The notes: a model not told the origin generated them from the sequence alone. A stretch of 64,000 nt of DNA from Rostratula benghalensis (GCA_013399305.1 VXAI01000177.1:799599-863598), one strand, 5' to 3'. Shown: positions 34,255 to 48,160, counted from the stretch's first letter. Program-made: numbers and translations.

Positions 34255-37200
34255 TTAAAGTAAAGCCATTGTTTTCAAATCATACACCGTATTGTCAGTT
34301 TTGACTGTTGGTTAGCGTGAAAAAGGATTAGTAGTTACAAAAGTCAATATTCAAGTGGGGTAATTTGAGCATAAAAATTACTCTTATCTGAACACTGCTA
34401 GAAAGCATATTATTGTTGCAAAAATTGGAGGCAACCAAACAGGCTGAAAAAGCACTGGAGAACAAAAAGGGGGAAATATCTTTTAGAGATTGGGTGTATG
34501 CAAAATACAGTCATGCACGCCTCTGTGACTGAAACCTAAACAAACTAGGTGGCCTCACCCAGTTGTTCCTCCACCTGAGCTCAACCTCAGCACCTGTCAT
34601 ACCTACCCATCGCGATCAGTCACATGAAATTTGGTTTAATGAAGCAAACAAGTGTTCAACATCTTGTAGAGCATTACAGGGCATCTCCCCTAAAATATAT
34701 ATCTCCATGACCATCTCCGTGCCCAAGGTGTTAAGGAGGTCTGTCTGTAGATGGGGGGAGGACATGGAGGATGTAGTTATGGCTCTGCCTGTACGCTACA
34801 AATGCCTTCACGATCAGTAAAACTCATAATGAGCCAATCAGCATCGCAGCTCAGGCCAGACCACAGGAGGAGACACAGGAGTGCTCAGTCCTACCCTTTG
34901 CTGCCCATGAAGGAGACACCTCCTTGGGAAACCAGGGCCTGCATGGTGCCCTGGTGTGCCATAACCCAGACCAGGGCATCACCTCAGTTTTGTTGATGCA
35001 AGACTTTGTTAATACTTCTAGCAAGCAAACTAACTGAGAGTTGTGAGGTCTGCGCAGTACAAATTTCTAGCTCTCCTTTGCTGATAGGAGTGAGCTACCT
35101 CAGGGTATGTTCTGGCCCCAGGCTGTATGAGTAACAGGAGGGAGTAAATCGTAACATTGAAAATTATCCTAGGAAACCAGGGAAAAAAAATGTTATGGAG
35201 ATGCAAAATAGCACTTACGTGGTAAAATGAATAGGCATGAATGGGAAGGCTGGGTGTCGGGACTGAAGTTACGCCTAGTCATGGCCCCATGGTTTTATTT
35301 TGTAACAGGAGGAGCAGACTGTGTGTAATCCTTCACACTGAATTTTCTGCTTCACTTCCTCTGTGTCACAAGCTCAGTGTTGCCATAGCATGTTTTAGCG
35401 TGTCTGCATTTGCTAAAATATACATTTCTTGAGCGTGGAGACATTTGAATGGGAAAGACTTACTTGATGCCTCCGGCTCCTCTGAACAGCAGTAGAATGT
35501 GTGCCCCCAGTGAAGTGTGTGACTGATGTGAAACAAGTGTGATGCTAAACGTGGCCAAAAGCTTATGAGGAAGCAATGCCTGTTTCATTTCCAAGGAACA
35601 CTGGTTTCAAATGAGACTGAAATCAGTTATTAATTGGAACTGACACAGCAGTTTTACGAGAAAACTACAGAAGGATGGATTTCTTAGACAGACAACTGCT
35701 TATCTTGCACTGACTACATTTCCTTACTGTTACAAGACCAGTTCCTAAAATGCCTTTCCTACAGCTCACCCCATTTCCCAGCAGCACAGTCACTTCTCTG
35801 TGAGAGAGGCTAACATTCGTGGGACAATATATGGGATCAAACCTTAGTTTAACCTTCTCTGACAGTGCAGCTGCTTTCTTCTCCCATCTACCATGATGGT
35901 GCTTATACCAGCTCACTATACATTTGTTAATACCAAATATCTTCACTCGCCAGCAGCCCACTCAGCTCTGATCTCTTCAGGTCGTGTTGGAGCTCATTTG
36001 TCTGGTCACAATTGAATTGATGCTCACAAAATTCTCAGGAGGAAAGTAATGCAACCAATGGCAACAAACACTGAACACATAGATGTTTTCTCTCTGTCCA
36101 CTTCCCTTTCCCCCCACTTTCTCCCTTTCAAATTCCATTAGTTTACAAGTCTCTGGGAACAAGGCCACACCATGGCCAGGGAAAGCACAAGTGCCCCTTT
36201 GGCTCTGGGGTGGGCAGGTGCTGCTGAGGGCACAATAAGCCCCCAAGCACACGCGTGTGTCTGTGCAGAGTCAATGTTGTCCAGGGAGACTCTCAGCAGT
36301 CCTGCTCTCTACAGGGCATTTATCTCCCAGGCTGTCTGCCGCTATAGACTGGTGGCTGAGCAGCAGCAGTGCCTGAAAAGACTTGGTGGATGATCTGGGT
36401 GCCTCCTCCCTGCCTCCCACTCAGTAGACAGGTCTGGTGGACCAGACTGCTCTGCTGGGATCTTTGGGTTTTTTGGGTGTGTGTTTGTTTTGGAGACATG
36501 TGGATGTAAGCAAGTGCTTTTGTTCTCCTCTGGCAGCTGACCTGGAGATACCAAGTGGCAGCAGGACCACCAGGTCCCTGCTGGTACTTCCTGAAGTGGA
36601 TGGTGAATTGTTGGGGCTCCTTCAGTTCCAGGTGACAGAGATGAACAAAGTGCAAACAGGAATGGCATCTTTGTAGCGGTGGCAGCTCAGCTGGGAAGGT
36701 ACAAACAACACGAGTACAGGTACTGCAGCATCTGTGCAGTGCACTTACCTTGAGAAGCAAAGGTGGGAGCTGGTGGACCTAGCTGCCCTCCTGGCCACGT
36801 CTCATGGGGCTGCAATGTGAGAACTGCTGATTTACTGCAACACAAAGTGCTGAGGCCATGGGAGGGAACCACCCACCTTCTGAAAAGACCATTTACATTT
36901 ACAATTACCTTTACTGAAATACCCAAGAGGAAGAGTGGGTTATCTTGCTAGCACCATGATCTGCCAACTTCTAATAAGTTACTCAAGTCCATTAATTTCA
37001 AGTGTGTGTCTCAGTGCATCCCCAGTTTGGAAAAGCAAAGCACTCAGGAGATGGCAGTGGGAGATCAGGTTGTTCAACAGCTGTGCAAAAAGAGCCTCAG
37101 GCATTGTAAGCTGGGCAGAGGGAAAAAAGAGATCCCTGAAAATGACAAACTGAGTTGATGCCTTGCAAAAACATCTCGGAAGTTAAAAGAATTCTAGGGT

Positions 37201-39975
37201 TCACTTATTATTTGATTAATAGTGCTGAAGGCTTACAATCCTTGGGGTCACCATTCTTCATAAACAGGAGTAAAATTGCAGACTTTAAAAAAAAATATGG
37301 TTCATCGTTCATTGCAGAAGGAATTAAAATAGAGCTGGACTTGCACCTTTTAAATTTTACATGATCTTTTCTTGACAATTCCTTGCAATGCTGTCGCATC
37401 TGTTAGATGGTCTTGCAGGGAGTAATGCTGAGAACAAGATAAGAAACATGTGACTTCTTCAGCTTTTAAAATCTTTCCCTTAAAGGAAAAATCCTGTCAT
37501 TAATGTACCTATGATGTTCTTCTGCATTTAGCAATGGAGCAAAGATTGATGTGTGAAATATTACAAAGGCTCAGAAAAACATCTGTATCTTTGTGGCTTT
37601 AATAGCTTATAGGTGACATCACCTATTTGTAGCATGGGCTGGGCTGTATGGGATAAGCTACACCTAGACAAAATACTACAAAACACTTGACTGGCAGACC
37701 CTGCCCATTTTCCCTACATCTGCCTCCTTTCCACTTTCTGCTAAGCAAGCACCAGCATGAGAAACTTGGTGGGTTTCCCCCATTCTTTTCTTCTCCTCTG
37801 TGCCCTCTGTGAGGGGCAGCAGCTGGAGCCTGTACAGGCTGGGGCACATGGTGGGGTGCGTGCAGCGCCTTGGCTCCAACCAGGGGTTTAGCTTTGAACA
37901 ACCCAGCTGCAGCCTCTGGGACAGCCGAGAAGCCAGGCAATTAATTATCCTGCCCTGCCAGGGATGCTGGGTGCTGCTGGTAGATTGGAGGTCTCAGATC
38001 AGCTCTGGACTCCCTCAACGCCAGCAGTGCCTGCTCTGTACAGCAGCCCTGGGGGAGTGAAGGCTCGGGTTGGCAGCGCCTGGGGGCTGCACTGTAAAGC
38101 CTTCCCCACCAGTGAAGGTGGAGGAGAGCACCTGCCATTCATTCATTTCACAGCCCAGTCCAGCCCACATCATGACACTCCTGGATGGCAGGGCAGGAGC
38201 AGCTGTACTCTGCAGTGTAGATGGGGCAGTGGGGGGTGTGAGGGTCCATGGCAAGCTGAGGTCCCTTCTCTAGATGTGATCGCCCACAGACATTGGGAGG
38301 AGATATTAATATAGTTCTGATGATTGGGTCCAGTTGTTTTAAGTGCAGTGTCTCACTGGGAATCAAATTAGGTTACTGCTCACTGCGTAGTGTGTCCACC
38401 AGTGGGTTGAAGAAAGGGAAGCCAAAAGTAAAACAGAAAGAAAGTAATGTGGACTTGGGATCAATCCTTCTGTTTTCTCTGTAATTTGGTAATGAGAGGA
38501 TTTTCCAGTTGCAGATTCATGTCTGAGGAGTCCAATTTATTTTCCTAAGTAAGTGTTCTAGGGAATTACTTGATTAATTTCTTGTTTCCATATTGGGCAA
38601 AGCATTGGTTTTTAAAACCTTTCCTGAAGCATTTCTTAAACTTTAAGCAAGGTGAGATCTCATAGGAACTAAAAGTTTTGCTTTTCAGGTTGAAATTTTT
38701 CTCTGTCCTCATGTGGAAATGAGTGGTGTGGACCTGTTTTAACCTAGAAGAAGGTGGTCTTGGTAGCAGCAATTTTATTTTAGACCAGACACAGAACCCA
38801 ACTGAAATTAGTTGAAATACCTCCAAGGCATATCATCACGTCTACCAACAAAGCTTCTGAACACAGCCATTGCAGCCTGAAACAAGAACAACCCAGCACA
38901 CACTACTAGCAAGAATGGCACTTTTTTTTTTTTCTCACCTTTTGGAAATTAATTTAACACTTGGATTAAAAGAAAACAAACAAACAAAGAGTCCACAAAA
39001 GGAACACTAGTTGGATTTTATGCTTTGGGTGTTTTTTTCTATGTAGCACACACTGGCTGTACACCAAAAGTACTATCTCAAACTAAGTTAAGGAATTTAT
39101 GTGTTTTTAGGGGCTTCAGAATGAATGAGCTAAATTGAATCTTGAGGCTACAACATTGAAATATGTTTGTATAAATACACTAGTTCAGTATGAAAAAACA
39201 TTATCTGTTTCAGGAGAGTTGAGACTTGGAAACTCTCCAGGAAAATTTATGTTTCTGCCTTGTGATATGTCAAAGAGCAGATTTTCCTTGCTGACACTGA
39301 GATCAAGGAAACTGGAGGCCCTGCACAGGCCAGGGGAGGGGATGCTAAGGCTGTTGCTGAAGCTGCACCCTCCCAGGCAACTGACCAGTAAGATCCCACT
39401 GTCAGCAGCACCGGTGTTGGTTGTTAGTCCTTACCCGTGCTACCTGGCTGCTGCTTTGCACTCTTAATTGCAACTTGGCCACAGGGCTGAGGTGGCTAAA
39501 AGTACCAGCAGGTCCAGAAAGGGACTGGGCACATTAGATTCACGTCTCATGGCCTCCTTGCACTGGAGCTCCCCAACAGCTGATTTCCAGAATGCAGGAT
39601 AGGGAAAGGACTGCTTCATGCTTGCGCCGTGTTTTGTGCTCTTGCCTTAAGCATTTACTGCTGTCTGATGTCTGACTAAAGTCTGGGACTGGACTGGGCT
39701 CCTGTTGGTGAGGGGTTCCTCTGTTTTGTGTCGCCTTGCACTGGTGAGTGCACACTGTGTTCTGTCCGCTCTGCCTTTTGCACTGAGGATCCCAAACCTA
39801 CCACCATCCCGTCCTTCAGCCAGGCAGCCAGGGGTCTGACCTGTGTCACTCACCACCATGCTTCCTTAAATACCCGAGAATGGGATCACTCCCCTTATGT
39901 TCCTTTTCATAAAACCAGGACCAGCAAAATTCCTCTGCTCATCCTCCCAGGGCCTGCACAATTTCTTCCTGCTGC

Positions 39976-40003
39976 AGCTCTCGGAAAATAGCTCTCAGAA
40001 AAT
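39976..40003 (+). repeat. 14-base tandem duplication
   Basis: AGCTCTCGGAAAAT is followed immediately by AGCTCTCAGAAAAT, one mismatch in 14. A small local duplication with no wider context. Confidence 0.8.
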
Positions 40004-40171
40004 AGATGTTGATAACATCTGTAGATAACAAGCCCCAAGAAGAGCAGTTAATGAAGTTCTTGTTTCAGTGGTTCCGCTCCTCTCATCCCTTAGAAGAGCC
40101 AAAAACATGTAGTACATGAGCATGATCTTCATTGCATGGTGCTATTTTCGTCCCTTTTCCTTTCTTACCAG

Positions 40172-40345
40172 ATTTCAACAGCTCGTTGTGTGGATCCTCC
40201 CCGTGTTGGTCTGGTATCCTTCAACAGTGGTCTCCAAAGTCGGGGACCACGTACACAAGGCAGTGTGCAAGACAGCCCACTGGGCTGCAGAAGAAAATGG
40301 GGTTTGTACCATTAGTAAACAGAATAAAACTGTATTTTAAAGATA
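40172..40345 (+). other. Terminal-exon-like segment (possible non-coding transcript)
   Basis: A long pyrimidine tract with TTCTTACCAG ends at 40171, a good 3' splice site by eye. An AATAAA follows 152 bases later at 40323-40328 with T-rich sequence beyond. Together they resemble a last exon. An open frame runs through it but has no recognisable relative, and no upstream partner exon was identified. It may be coincidence. Confidence 0.2.
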
Positions 40346-40444
40346 GTGTTTAATTCATCTTGATGTCATCTTCATTTCATTTCTATTTCTGTGTATGTTT
40401 TACAACATGCCTAACGTATCAGTACAGTAGCGTGTCTAAATTTT

Positions 40445-40460
40445 TAATAAATAAATAAAT
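40445..40460 (+). repeat. Short (AATA)n microsatellite
   Basis: About four AATA units followed by ATGCATGCAC and a short GT run. Simple sequence only. Confidence 0.75.
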
Positions 40461-40515
40461 ATGCATGCACTGTGTGTGTATGCTCAAAATTTTTTTAGTG
40501 ATGGAGTTTCAAAAT

Positions 40516-40531
40516 AAAAAAAAAAAAAAAA
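40516..40531 (+). repeat. A-run
   Basis: Sixteen A residues preceded by CAAAAT. No retroelement body is recognised upstream. Confidence 0.85.
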
Positions 40532-41558
40532 TTGGAGGCCACCAGCTTAAGAGATGTCTTAAGCCATCTTTGCAGAAGACGACTTCTGCAAATTTCTGCT
40601 CCTTGAAGGTCTGGTCTGAATCAGTCTGCCCCAATGGGGCTGTTTTTTCCCTGATTGTCATCTAAACGGGTACTTCAAGAGTGACTGCTGTGTGATTTTT
40701 CAGTTCCGCCTGATGTCTGTATAAAAGGTGGCGTAATTACTAGTTTTGCTGGGGTGAATTGGTTTTATGTTGCAGGCAGAGCAGGAAGTCAAGCCAATTA
40801 ATCTGTCAAATTTCTGCGGGGGCCTGCAAAAGCCTGAGTATAAAGATATGTAATCGTTCTGCCCAGAAAGAGCAAACAAGTTTCAAGTACCAATCTGCTG
40901 GCTGGAGATTCGGCTGGGAAATCAAAATCTGTGTTAGGAAATGACACAGACAACTCAGCAGTAAAACCAATGCAGAGCCAGAGTAGACCCAGTATGTTGT
41001 TCATCCTCCACCACAGGCTCAGCATGGATGCCTCCTCCCTCAGAGCCTTATTTTCACCTTCCTGCAATGAAGATCTTCTTTCTTTTACTTGCTGTTTGTG
41101 TCAGCTTTAAGGCCCTTGTGACAGTGGCTTTCTCTTGCTGTGAGGTCAATGAAGTTGACCTCACCATTCTCACACAGATGGTGATCTTGGATGGAAAGAG
41201 GTCCTAGCAGTGGTCCTCCCCTGGCGAGTGCAGCTGAGCATAGCTGCAGAGGCATAATGAGGTTGAGTTCATGCAAAAGGAGGGCAGTAACTAAATTCAG
41301 AGCGACCTACTTAGACCATGTGTATTGAGTTAGTAAGTACTAATAAAATTCTTTGTAAAGAGCTATGAGGCAGTAAGGAAAGGAAACTGCAGTGACCGCT
41401 GGAGGGTCACCTTCAGCCATTCCCTTCTAGAGCAAGCCTGTTAATGGGGAAAATTTTGGAAATTGACATAAGTGAAATAGTAAATAAACTTTCAGCATGA
41501 AATTTTTAATCAATACAGGGGAGGATTATGTCTGCCTTTAAAAATCTGACAATAAAAA

Positions 41559-41613
41559 CTGCTGGATAAAGGTGCTGCTGGATAAAACTGCTGGATATCC
41601 CCTGCTGGATAAA
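41559..41613 (+). repeat. Imperfect minisatellite, four CTGCTGGATA units
   Basis: CTGCTGGATA occurs at 41559, 41575, 41588 and 41602, with variable spacing of 16, 13 and 14 bases and three of the four followed by AA. This is a short degenerate tandem array in non-coding sequence. Confidence 0.85.
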
Positions 41614-42840
41614 GGGCAGGGGAAAACTGTCCTCACCTGGTTCAATGAAAGAGCTCTCCTCCTGCCCCATTTCAACGTGTCCATCTCTGCAAACTGAAGC
41701 ACCACTGAGAGGAGTCCATGAGAAAATGGAGAGTTTTGTAATGTGTTCTTTAGTGTGTCTTGTAATGTGTCTTTAATAAGACATAGGTGGATCTATATGT
41801 GGATTTTTCCAAGTATCACTTGGCCTTACTGGAGGGTCATGTGATTCACTTTGACATGATGGCAGTCACAGTGGGACACAAGCAGGTCTTCCTTGGAAGT
41901 AAATCCAAAGTTTGGGTTCTGTTCTTGGGAAAGTTTCTTCTCCAGCACTTTGAAAATAGAAATGTGGGTGTCTGTGGGTGTTTAGTACTAGAACTGTGGG
42001 TGGCAAGGGCTGCTGTGAAGGTATGAGCTGGGCCTCAGGTAATAAACTGTGTCTCTGAGCTTTGTAGATAAGGACCTTTATTCATGCTATGATGTGAATA
42101 TGTAGGTGCTGGAAGCCTGCAGACCAGAAGTGATTTATAGTGATAGGAGGGTCTGCCCACGTGAAACCTGTAATATGCAGGGTCCTGGTAATTCTAGAAG
42201 GTCAGCTGCTGGGCAAATGTCCTTTCTACATGGTGGAGGTACTAAAACTGGGCAGTAACCCAGTGACATGGATGATCATGAAGAGTTGCTAAGCAGTGGG
42301 TTTGAACAACTTATTGTTGATCCAAATTAATTAATTTAAAGAGGGAAAATCCTTATATTTATTATCTTTGTTTCCAAGCTTGAAATCAACAGCTTCTGGG
42401 TTGGACAGAGCCTTCCTTTCAGTAAAGGAGACTTCTTGGCCCTACACTCATCCTCACAGCCTCTGATCAGCAGAACATGCTGCACAGAGCACAGCAGAGT
42501 CTGTGGCCTGATGTCCTAAATATTTAGGACTTCCTATAGAAAGTCAAGACCCTCTTCAAAATTAATTAAGCAATCATTAATAGGCAAGGATTGATTTATA
42601 ATCAAGGGTTTGCATCTGCCATAGCAGTCTGCTTCCAGCCTCCTGGTTATTATCTATAATATCTAAGCTAACTAGCAAGACCTCTCAAAGTGAAACACTG
42701 CTGTCTCCTGGCCCACGTGCCTTTGCTTCTCTTCAAAGGCATTTTTTTGCAAAGAAAATAACCAAACATTCCTTTTGTGTAAGCCAGCACTCGGTAGGGC
42801 TGTCTTTGAAGGGAGGTCACTACCGGGACTTTTGGTCGTC

Positions 42841-42892
42841 CCTCCCTAATCTCAGACATCATCGTTCCTCCCTAATCTCAGACATCATCCTC
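42841..42892 (+). repeat. 26-base direct tandem duplication
   Basis: Two adjacent 26-base copies start CCTCCCTAATCTCAGACATC; they match at the first 23 positions and differ only at the last three bases. The near identity suggests a recent duplication or a polymorphic site. Confidence 0.9.
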
Positions 42893-45800
42893 TCCAAAGT
42901 GGGGGATGCAGGGCAGCGGGGGGTGGCCAGCACGAGGCAGCTGCTGTGAGCCCTCCAGGCTGTGTAACCTGTTTGTCTGGGGCTGGGAGAGCAACTCCTG
43001 ACCTCAACCCTGTTTTGTTTACTTTTCAGCTGTTCATCAGCAAGTACAATGGCAAACCTGACAAATGTCAGATGAGTCACTGTGCCCGTGGGTTCACCAT
43101 GAGCCAAAAGCAGCTCCTGGCCCCCACATTAGCACCAGGCAGTAAGGTGTGAATATTGTACATCACTGGATGTGGGGGAACAGCTTTGCCCTGCACTGCA
43201 ACCCGTGCTGCACCTTACCATGGTCTTCTGAGTAACAATTCTATAGCAGCTTATGCAGAACAATGCATTTAGGAGAATGTACACAACACTGAGGGCAGAA
43301 CTATTCAGGGGTTTTATTTCAATGCTTCCAGCTTGGATCAGATAAGTTCTGCCCCTTGTCCCCGTGATGCGCACTCTTCTCCATGACTGGATTGCATTTT
43401 AAAGGAGGGGATGTAAATAGTTCTTCCATATGATCTATACTGACTAACAAGTTAATGGTCCAGTAACCCTAGAATAACCATCAGTAGCATGGGGTTTTTT
43501 GTTCAAGTCAATATCTATTTTATGAGGCCATGGGTCTGAAGAGAATGATTCACATAAGATGGTTTGGTTTGGTCACTATTGGTTTGGATTTCCTCCCAAC
43601 AGGCTATGCAAGAAGAGACAGAAAGCTGAAAAAAAATCCCAGCAACTTAAAATCATAGTAAGTAATCAACAGGGAAATTTCAAGAAGAGCGCAAAAAACA
43701 TCTGGCAGTTTCTGGTTTACATTTCCTCTTTTCCTAAATAACCAGAGCACTTTAATTAAATTGCAATCTTGGCTATATTTACTGCTGGACTTTTATGGAG
43801 CCTTTCATCCTGAGGCCTTAAAGCAAATGATTTAAGCCAGAAAACATCCCAGAGAGATGCACTGTCCTTTTACACAGAAACACAGAACGCAGAAAGGGTC
43901 CACTGGCAAGACGACAGAGGAAACTTTTAGCAGAGAGAGGAAGGAAGCCTTGAGTCTCCTGGGGTCTTGGGCAGAGTACTGTCAACTGCAGCTTCTTTAT
44001 GGAAACCTAGCTTGACTGTAAGATACCATATCTGCTTTCTATTACTTCAAAGCACTGTTACAGGAAAGGGTGATTTCTAATATTGCAAATAATGGCTAAA
44101 GTATGCATGCACCTCTCCAAGGGCAAAAATACTTTCCCAAGGCTCTGCAAATGTGGTGCTTGTGCAAGGCAAGGTCACTGCAGTTTCTTCTACTCTGTTT
44201 AAAAATATCTCACCATTATAATCAAAATAAACATATTGCCAGCTCCCAGGATGGGCCTCTTGAGTGCTCAACCTGACACCACAAATAAAGTTGCCTCTAA
44301 ATAAACAAATAGATAGATAGTCACATTGATGCTTCTGAATACTAAAATCTTACATTTTTCCTGTCCCTCTCATAGAAATTTCATCGGTTTTCTAAGAGGT
44401 GTGGCCTGCCTAAGACCTCCTCTAACATGACCCCTAATGAGGCTACCTTCATGAGAAACTGTAAAAATCACCCCAGCCTTCTGAGCCTCCCCACAATGCT
44501 GTCTGCACTTCCCTTCTCAGCTCCATTGAACTCTCTAATTGCTTCCTTTTATGACTAGCATTTTCCTGCCTTAGATTTACTTCATGCAGACATACTGCTG
44601 CACTTCAAACTGTCTGACTGTACTATTACTTTGTAAACAGCACATCTATGTTTGATTAAGTTTGGGGTGGAATTTAATGGAGGTGGTGCGTTAAGGAAGC
44701 CAGTTTTTACCGAAAAGGAAACTTTCTCAAAATGGAAGGTCAACATCTTCATCAGATCCACCTCCAAAATGCTTTCTTAATGAGAGTGGAAAAAATGTGA
44801 CCCCCTTTCCACACAGAACGCAATTATACTTTAATTTTTTTAAAACGGCCATTCCTCACCTGCATGCACAATGAATCATGCTAAGATTAACAGTACATCT
44901 AGCATGCAAAATACTTCTAAGCATAGATTTGCATCTGCTATTGAGTGTCCAGTATCATTTCATGACTAACCAGAGCTTACGTGCAGGGAGGTGGTCAAGT
45001 ATATTTAATACAGCTGCATGGAAGGGCTATTCCAGCAGGCGCTGTGGGGACTTGCTATGCACTTCTGAATAAATTAGTTCTCCCCTCTCCACTGCTCACT
45101 CTGTCAGGAACCTGTTGAAACTCATAAAACCATGGCTTTACACTAACCACAGTTAAAAAAACAGCTGGAGAAATTTCATACTTTTCTCCTTCCAAGTGCT
45201 GTACTTTCATGTATTTATTGTGGTACCTCAGCTGCTAGCAAGAACCTAAGGGATATTGCAAGGATTATCCCCAGCTACAGTCAGAGAGATGGTGTGGTCA
45301 CTGTGATGGTGCCATCACCTGTAGAACACTATTGAGGGCAGCAGTGGTACTGCCTGGCAGAGGAGAGTGCGGGCCCTCTGTGAGGATCAAAATTTTCTCC
45401 AGCCACTATCAATGGTGTTGCCATGTCCCCCTGCACCCAATAAAGCTCTTTAAAAGTTCCCTTGTTCTTTTCAAACTCCAGCTTTTAAAATCAAGGTATG
45501 CAGGTCTGAAAATATGTCTTCTTTCCCCCCTGCACTCTCCCCAAGGAATCAGGTGCATTTCTATACCTGTTGTTGCTTTATGGTTGGCTTCCCTCTGGTT
45601 TCTCATCATCTGAAGCCAATTTAGGTTATGTGTGTTTCAATACTTTTTCCCGGGGGAGGAATTAATAACCGTCAGACAGCTGATGTGTTCAAGCTTTTGT
45701 GTCTGTGACTAATGGGACACAGAGTGATGGGTGCGTGCAGACTTTTTTCTGCTCAGGGTCTGGATAAAGTGATCATCTCAAGTGTGTGGAATGGGAAATC

Positions 45801-46104
45801 TGAGCTGTAGTATAATTATATTGCTTGTGTGTGGGTATAATGGGACCCAGCTAGACAGATATATGCACATGGACTCATATGTACATGCGGTACCTCATCT
45901 ATATGAAATGAGAATCCTTTATCTTTAGGCAAGTCACTGAACATACAAAAGGTGAACTTACTTTTATGTGTAACATCAGTTGTGCTGGGAACTGCAGCTC
46001 AGAAAGGTTATTTACACTGCTGTGAAACTGTCACACAGAGCATTTCACCTAAATGAAAAGACTTATTCCCTGCAAAGTAGGTTGTAGGCAATGAGACCAA
46101 AGGA

Positions 46105-46121
46105 AAAAAAAAAAAAAAAAC
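46105..46121 (+). repeat. A-run
   Basis: About 17 A residues after CCAAAGG with no poly(A) signal upstream. Simple homopolymer. Confidence 0.85.
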
Positions 46122-47384
46122 CACTCAAAAGTTGCATATTTTGCTCTGTAGTTTCACATAATGCCATGGCAAGAGGTTTTTCATGGCAAGCAACAGTAAA
46201 GGAGTTCAATAAAAAAGACCTCACAGCATGACTGATGAAACATAACCTTTCTGCTCACAAATTAATGCCACCCAAGTAAGAGAACTGTGCAGGCGTTAGA
46301 GAGGAAAAAGCAATGGAATAATAGGAAGATGAAGAAAAAGGACTGGCATTGTTAAGCTAATATAAAATATGCTTCTTTTCTTTTCTCTTTAATTGGCTGA
46401 GCCAGTGTCAAAAACCTAAATAATCAAAACTAAGAACAATTTCAGTAATAGGCTCCACATTGGAATCAGAATAACTCGCACTGCATTGTCCCAGGATTAT
46501 TTAATATATCTTGATGAAGAGATACTGAAGAGCAGTGGTGAGGAGCAAGAAGGTGAAATGGCTCTGTCACCTGTGTGGGGATGCAGGGGTGGTGGCAGTG
46601 CCAGCCCATGACTTCCACCTCTATGTCACTACTATGACTAACATTAATCAGTGCTTTGTGCCTTTCAAAGGATAGCCTGGGACTGCAGACAAATCACTGA
46701 GTTGCTAATGAGGAATAATTTAATGATGGGTCAATATAAGTCCCAACAGAGCACTTGCATTTCATGTCACAAACTGTCACCAGTGGCGGGTGGCCTCAGG
46801 AGAAAGTCTGTTCGCTGAGCAGAGGAGAGATGACCCACGCTTGAAACCTGTCCCCATCAGTGCTGCTCAGTACAGAGCAAAGAGGAGAAGGGCTTGACTC
46901 TCCTGCATTGTTGCTCCCTTCTGCCCTTCCTGTAATAGAATAGGAGGTCACAGTCCCTTCTAGTGAGTGCCTGGCATTGCTTCTCCAAGCCATTTCTGAG
47001 CAGTCACCTCTCCTGCAGGGCTCAGTGGGGCAGCCCACCTCCTCCAGGTATGGATGTGGCAGGGCAGCAGTGGCAGATCCCACAGGGCTGGCCTTCACTG
47101 AAACCCACTAGTGATGGGTGAGGAGACAAAGCTGGGTCCTTTCGCCTTTTGGGAGCCTGCCATGCTCTGCACAGAGCTGTCACCAGCAGATGGGTCCCAG
47201 AAAGTGTTTGTGAAGCTGGGGAGGGGACAGCTTGTCCCAGGACAGCATGGGGTGCCCAAGCTTGCAGAGCTGGCTCTGAGGACAGACTCTTCTCTCACAC
47301 AAGCTGCTGCGGTTTCAAATCTCACTGGTGCAGAAACAATGCAGAACCAGCTCTCTGATCACACCGATGTTAACAAGAAAGTAT

Positions 47385-48160
47385 CATCCAGAGGGACCTT
47401 GACAGGCCTGAGGAGTGGGCCCACGTGAACCTCATGAAAGTCAACAAGTGCAAGATCCTGCACCTGGGTCAGGGCAACTACTGGTACCAAAACAGACTGG
47501 GGAGTGAAGAGATTGAGAGCAGAGAAGGAGAAAGACTTGGGTGTACTGATGGGTGAAAAATTGGATGTGAGCCAGCAATGTGTGCTGGCAGCCCAGAAAG
47601 CCAAACATACCCTGGGCTGCATCAGAAGAAGAGTGGCCAGCAGGCCAAGGGAACGGATTCTACCCCTCTGCTCCACTCTGGTGAGACCAGCTTCAGGGCC
47701 TCCAGCATGCAAAGGACGTGGACCTGTTGGAGCAAGTCCGGAGGAGGGCTGTAGTAGTATTGTCTGTGTAGAAAATCTGAGAGTTGGGGTTGTTCACCTG
47801 CAGAAGAGAAAGCTCTGGGGAGACCTCATTGCAGCCTTTATAAACTAGACTTCTAAGAAAGATGGAAAGAGAATTTTTGCTGGGGCCAGTAGTGACAGGA
47901 TAAGGGGCAACAGTTTTAAACTGAAAGAGAGTAAGTTTAAATTGGACATAAGAAAGAAACCTTTTACAGTGAGGGTGGTAAGACACAGGTTTCCCAGAGA
48001 AGTTGTGGATGCCCCATCCCTGGAAGTGTTCAAGGCCAAGTTGGATGGGGCTTTGAGCAACCTGGTCTAGTGGGAGATGTCTCTGCCTATGGCAGGGGGC
48101 TTGGACTACATGGTTTTTAAATGTCTCATCCAACCCCAACCGTTCTGTGATTCTGATTCA
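47385..48160 (+). mobile_element. CR1 LINE 3' fragment, plus orientation
   Basis: Sense-strand CR1 comprising the C-terminal part of the reverse transcriptase ORF and the 3' UTR. Around 47504-47690 the translation keeps CR1 blocks: [39 protein letters not shown]. An RT-end block near CACAGGTTTCCCAGAGAAGT and the 3' UTR GATGCCCCATCCCTGGAAGT follow, ending at CTGTGATTCTGATTCA. Frames shift and stops appear after about 47690, so it is inactive. About 775 bases, 5'-truncated. Confidence 0.94.

Larger units (their letters stand above)
32725..47384. other. Gene-free interval
   Basis: Nearly 15 kb with no protein-coding gene that I can support. Open frames are all short (the longest is 146 codons at 36320-36760, minus), overlap one another on both strands in GC-richer patches (36-38 kb) and resemble no family. 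Small features inside are listed separately: a CpG cluster at 34158-34254, a terminal-exon-like stretch at 40172-40345, A-runs at 40516-40531 and 46105-46121, and short tandem repeats at 41559-41613 and 42841-42892. Confidence 0.55.

Noticed and set aside
36320..38366. Cluster of overlapping open frames on both strands
   Set aside because: Higher GC content lowers stop frequency and yields many mutually overlapping frames. None has a domain or consistent exon boundaries.
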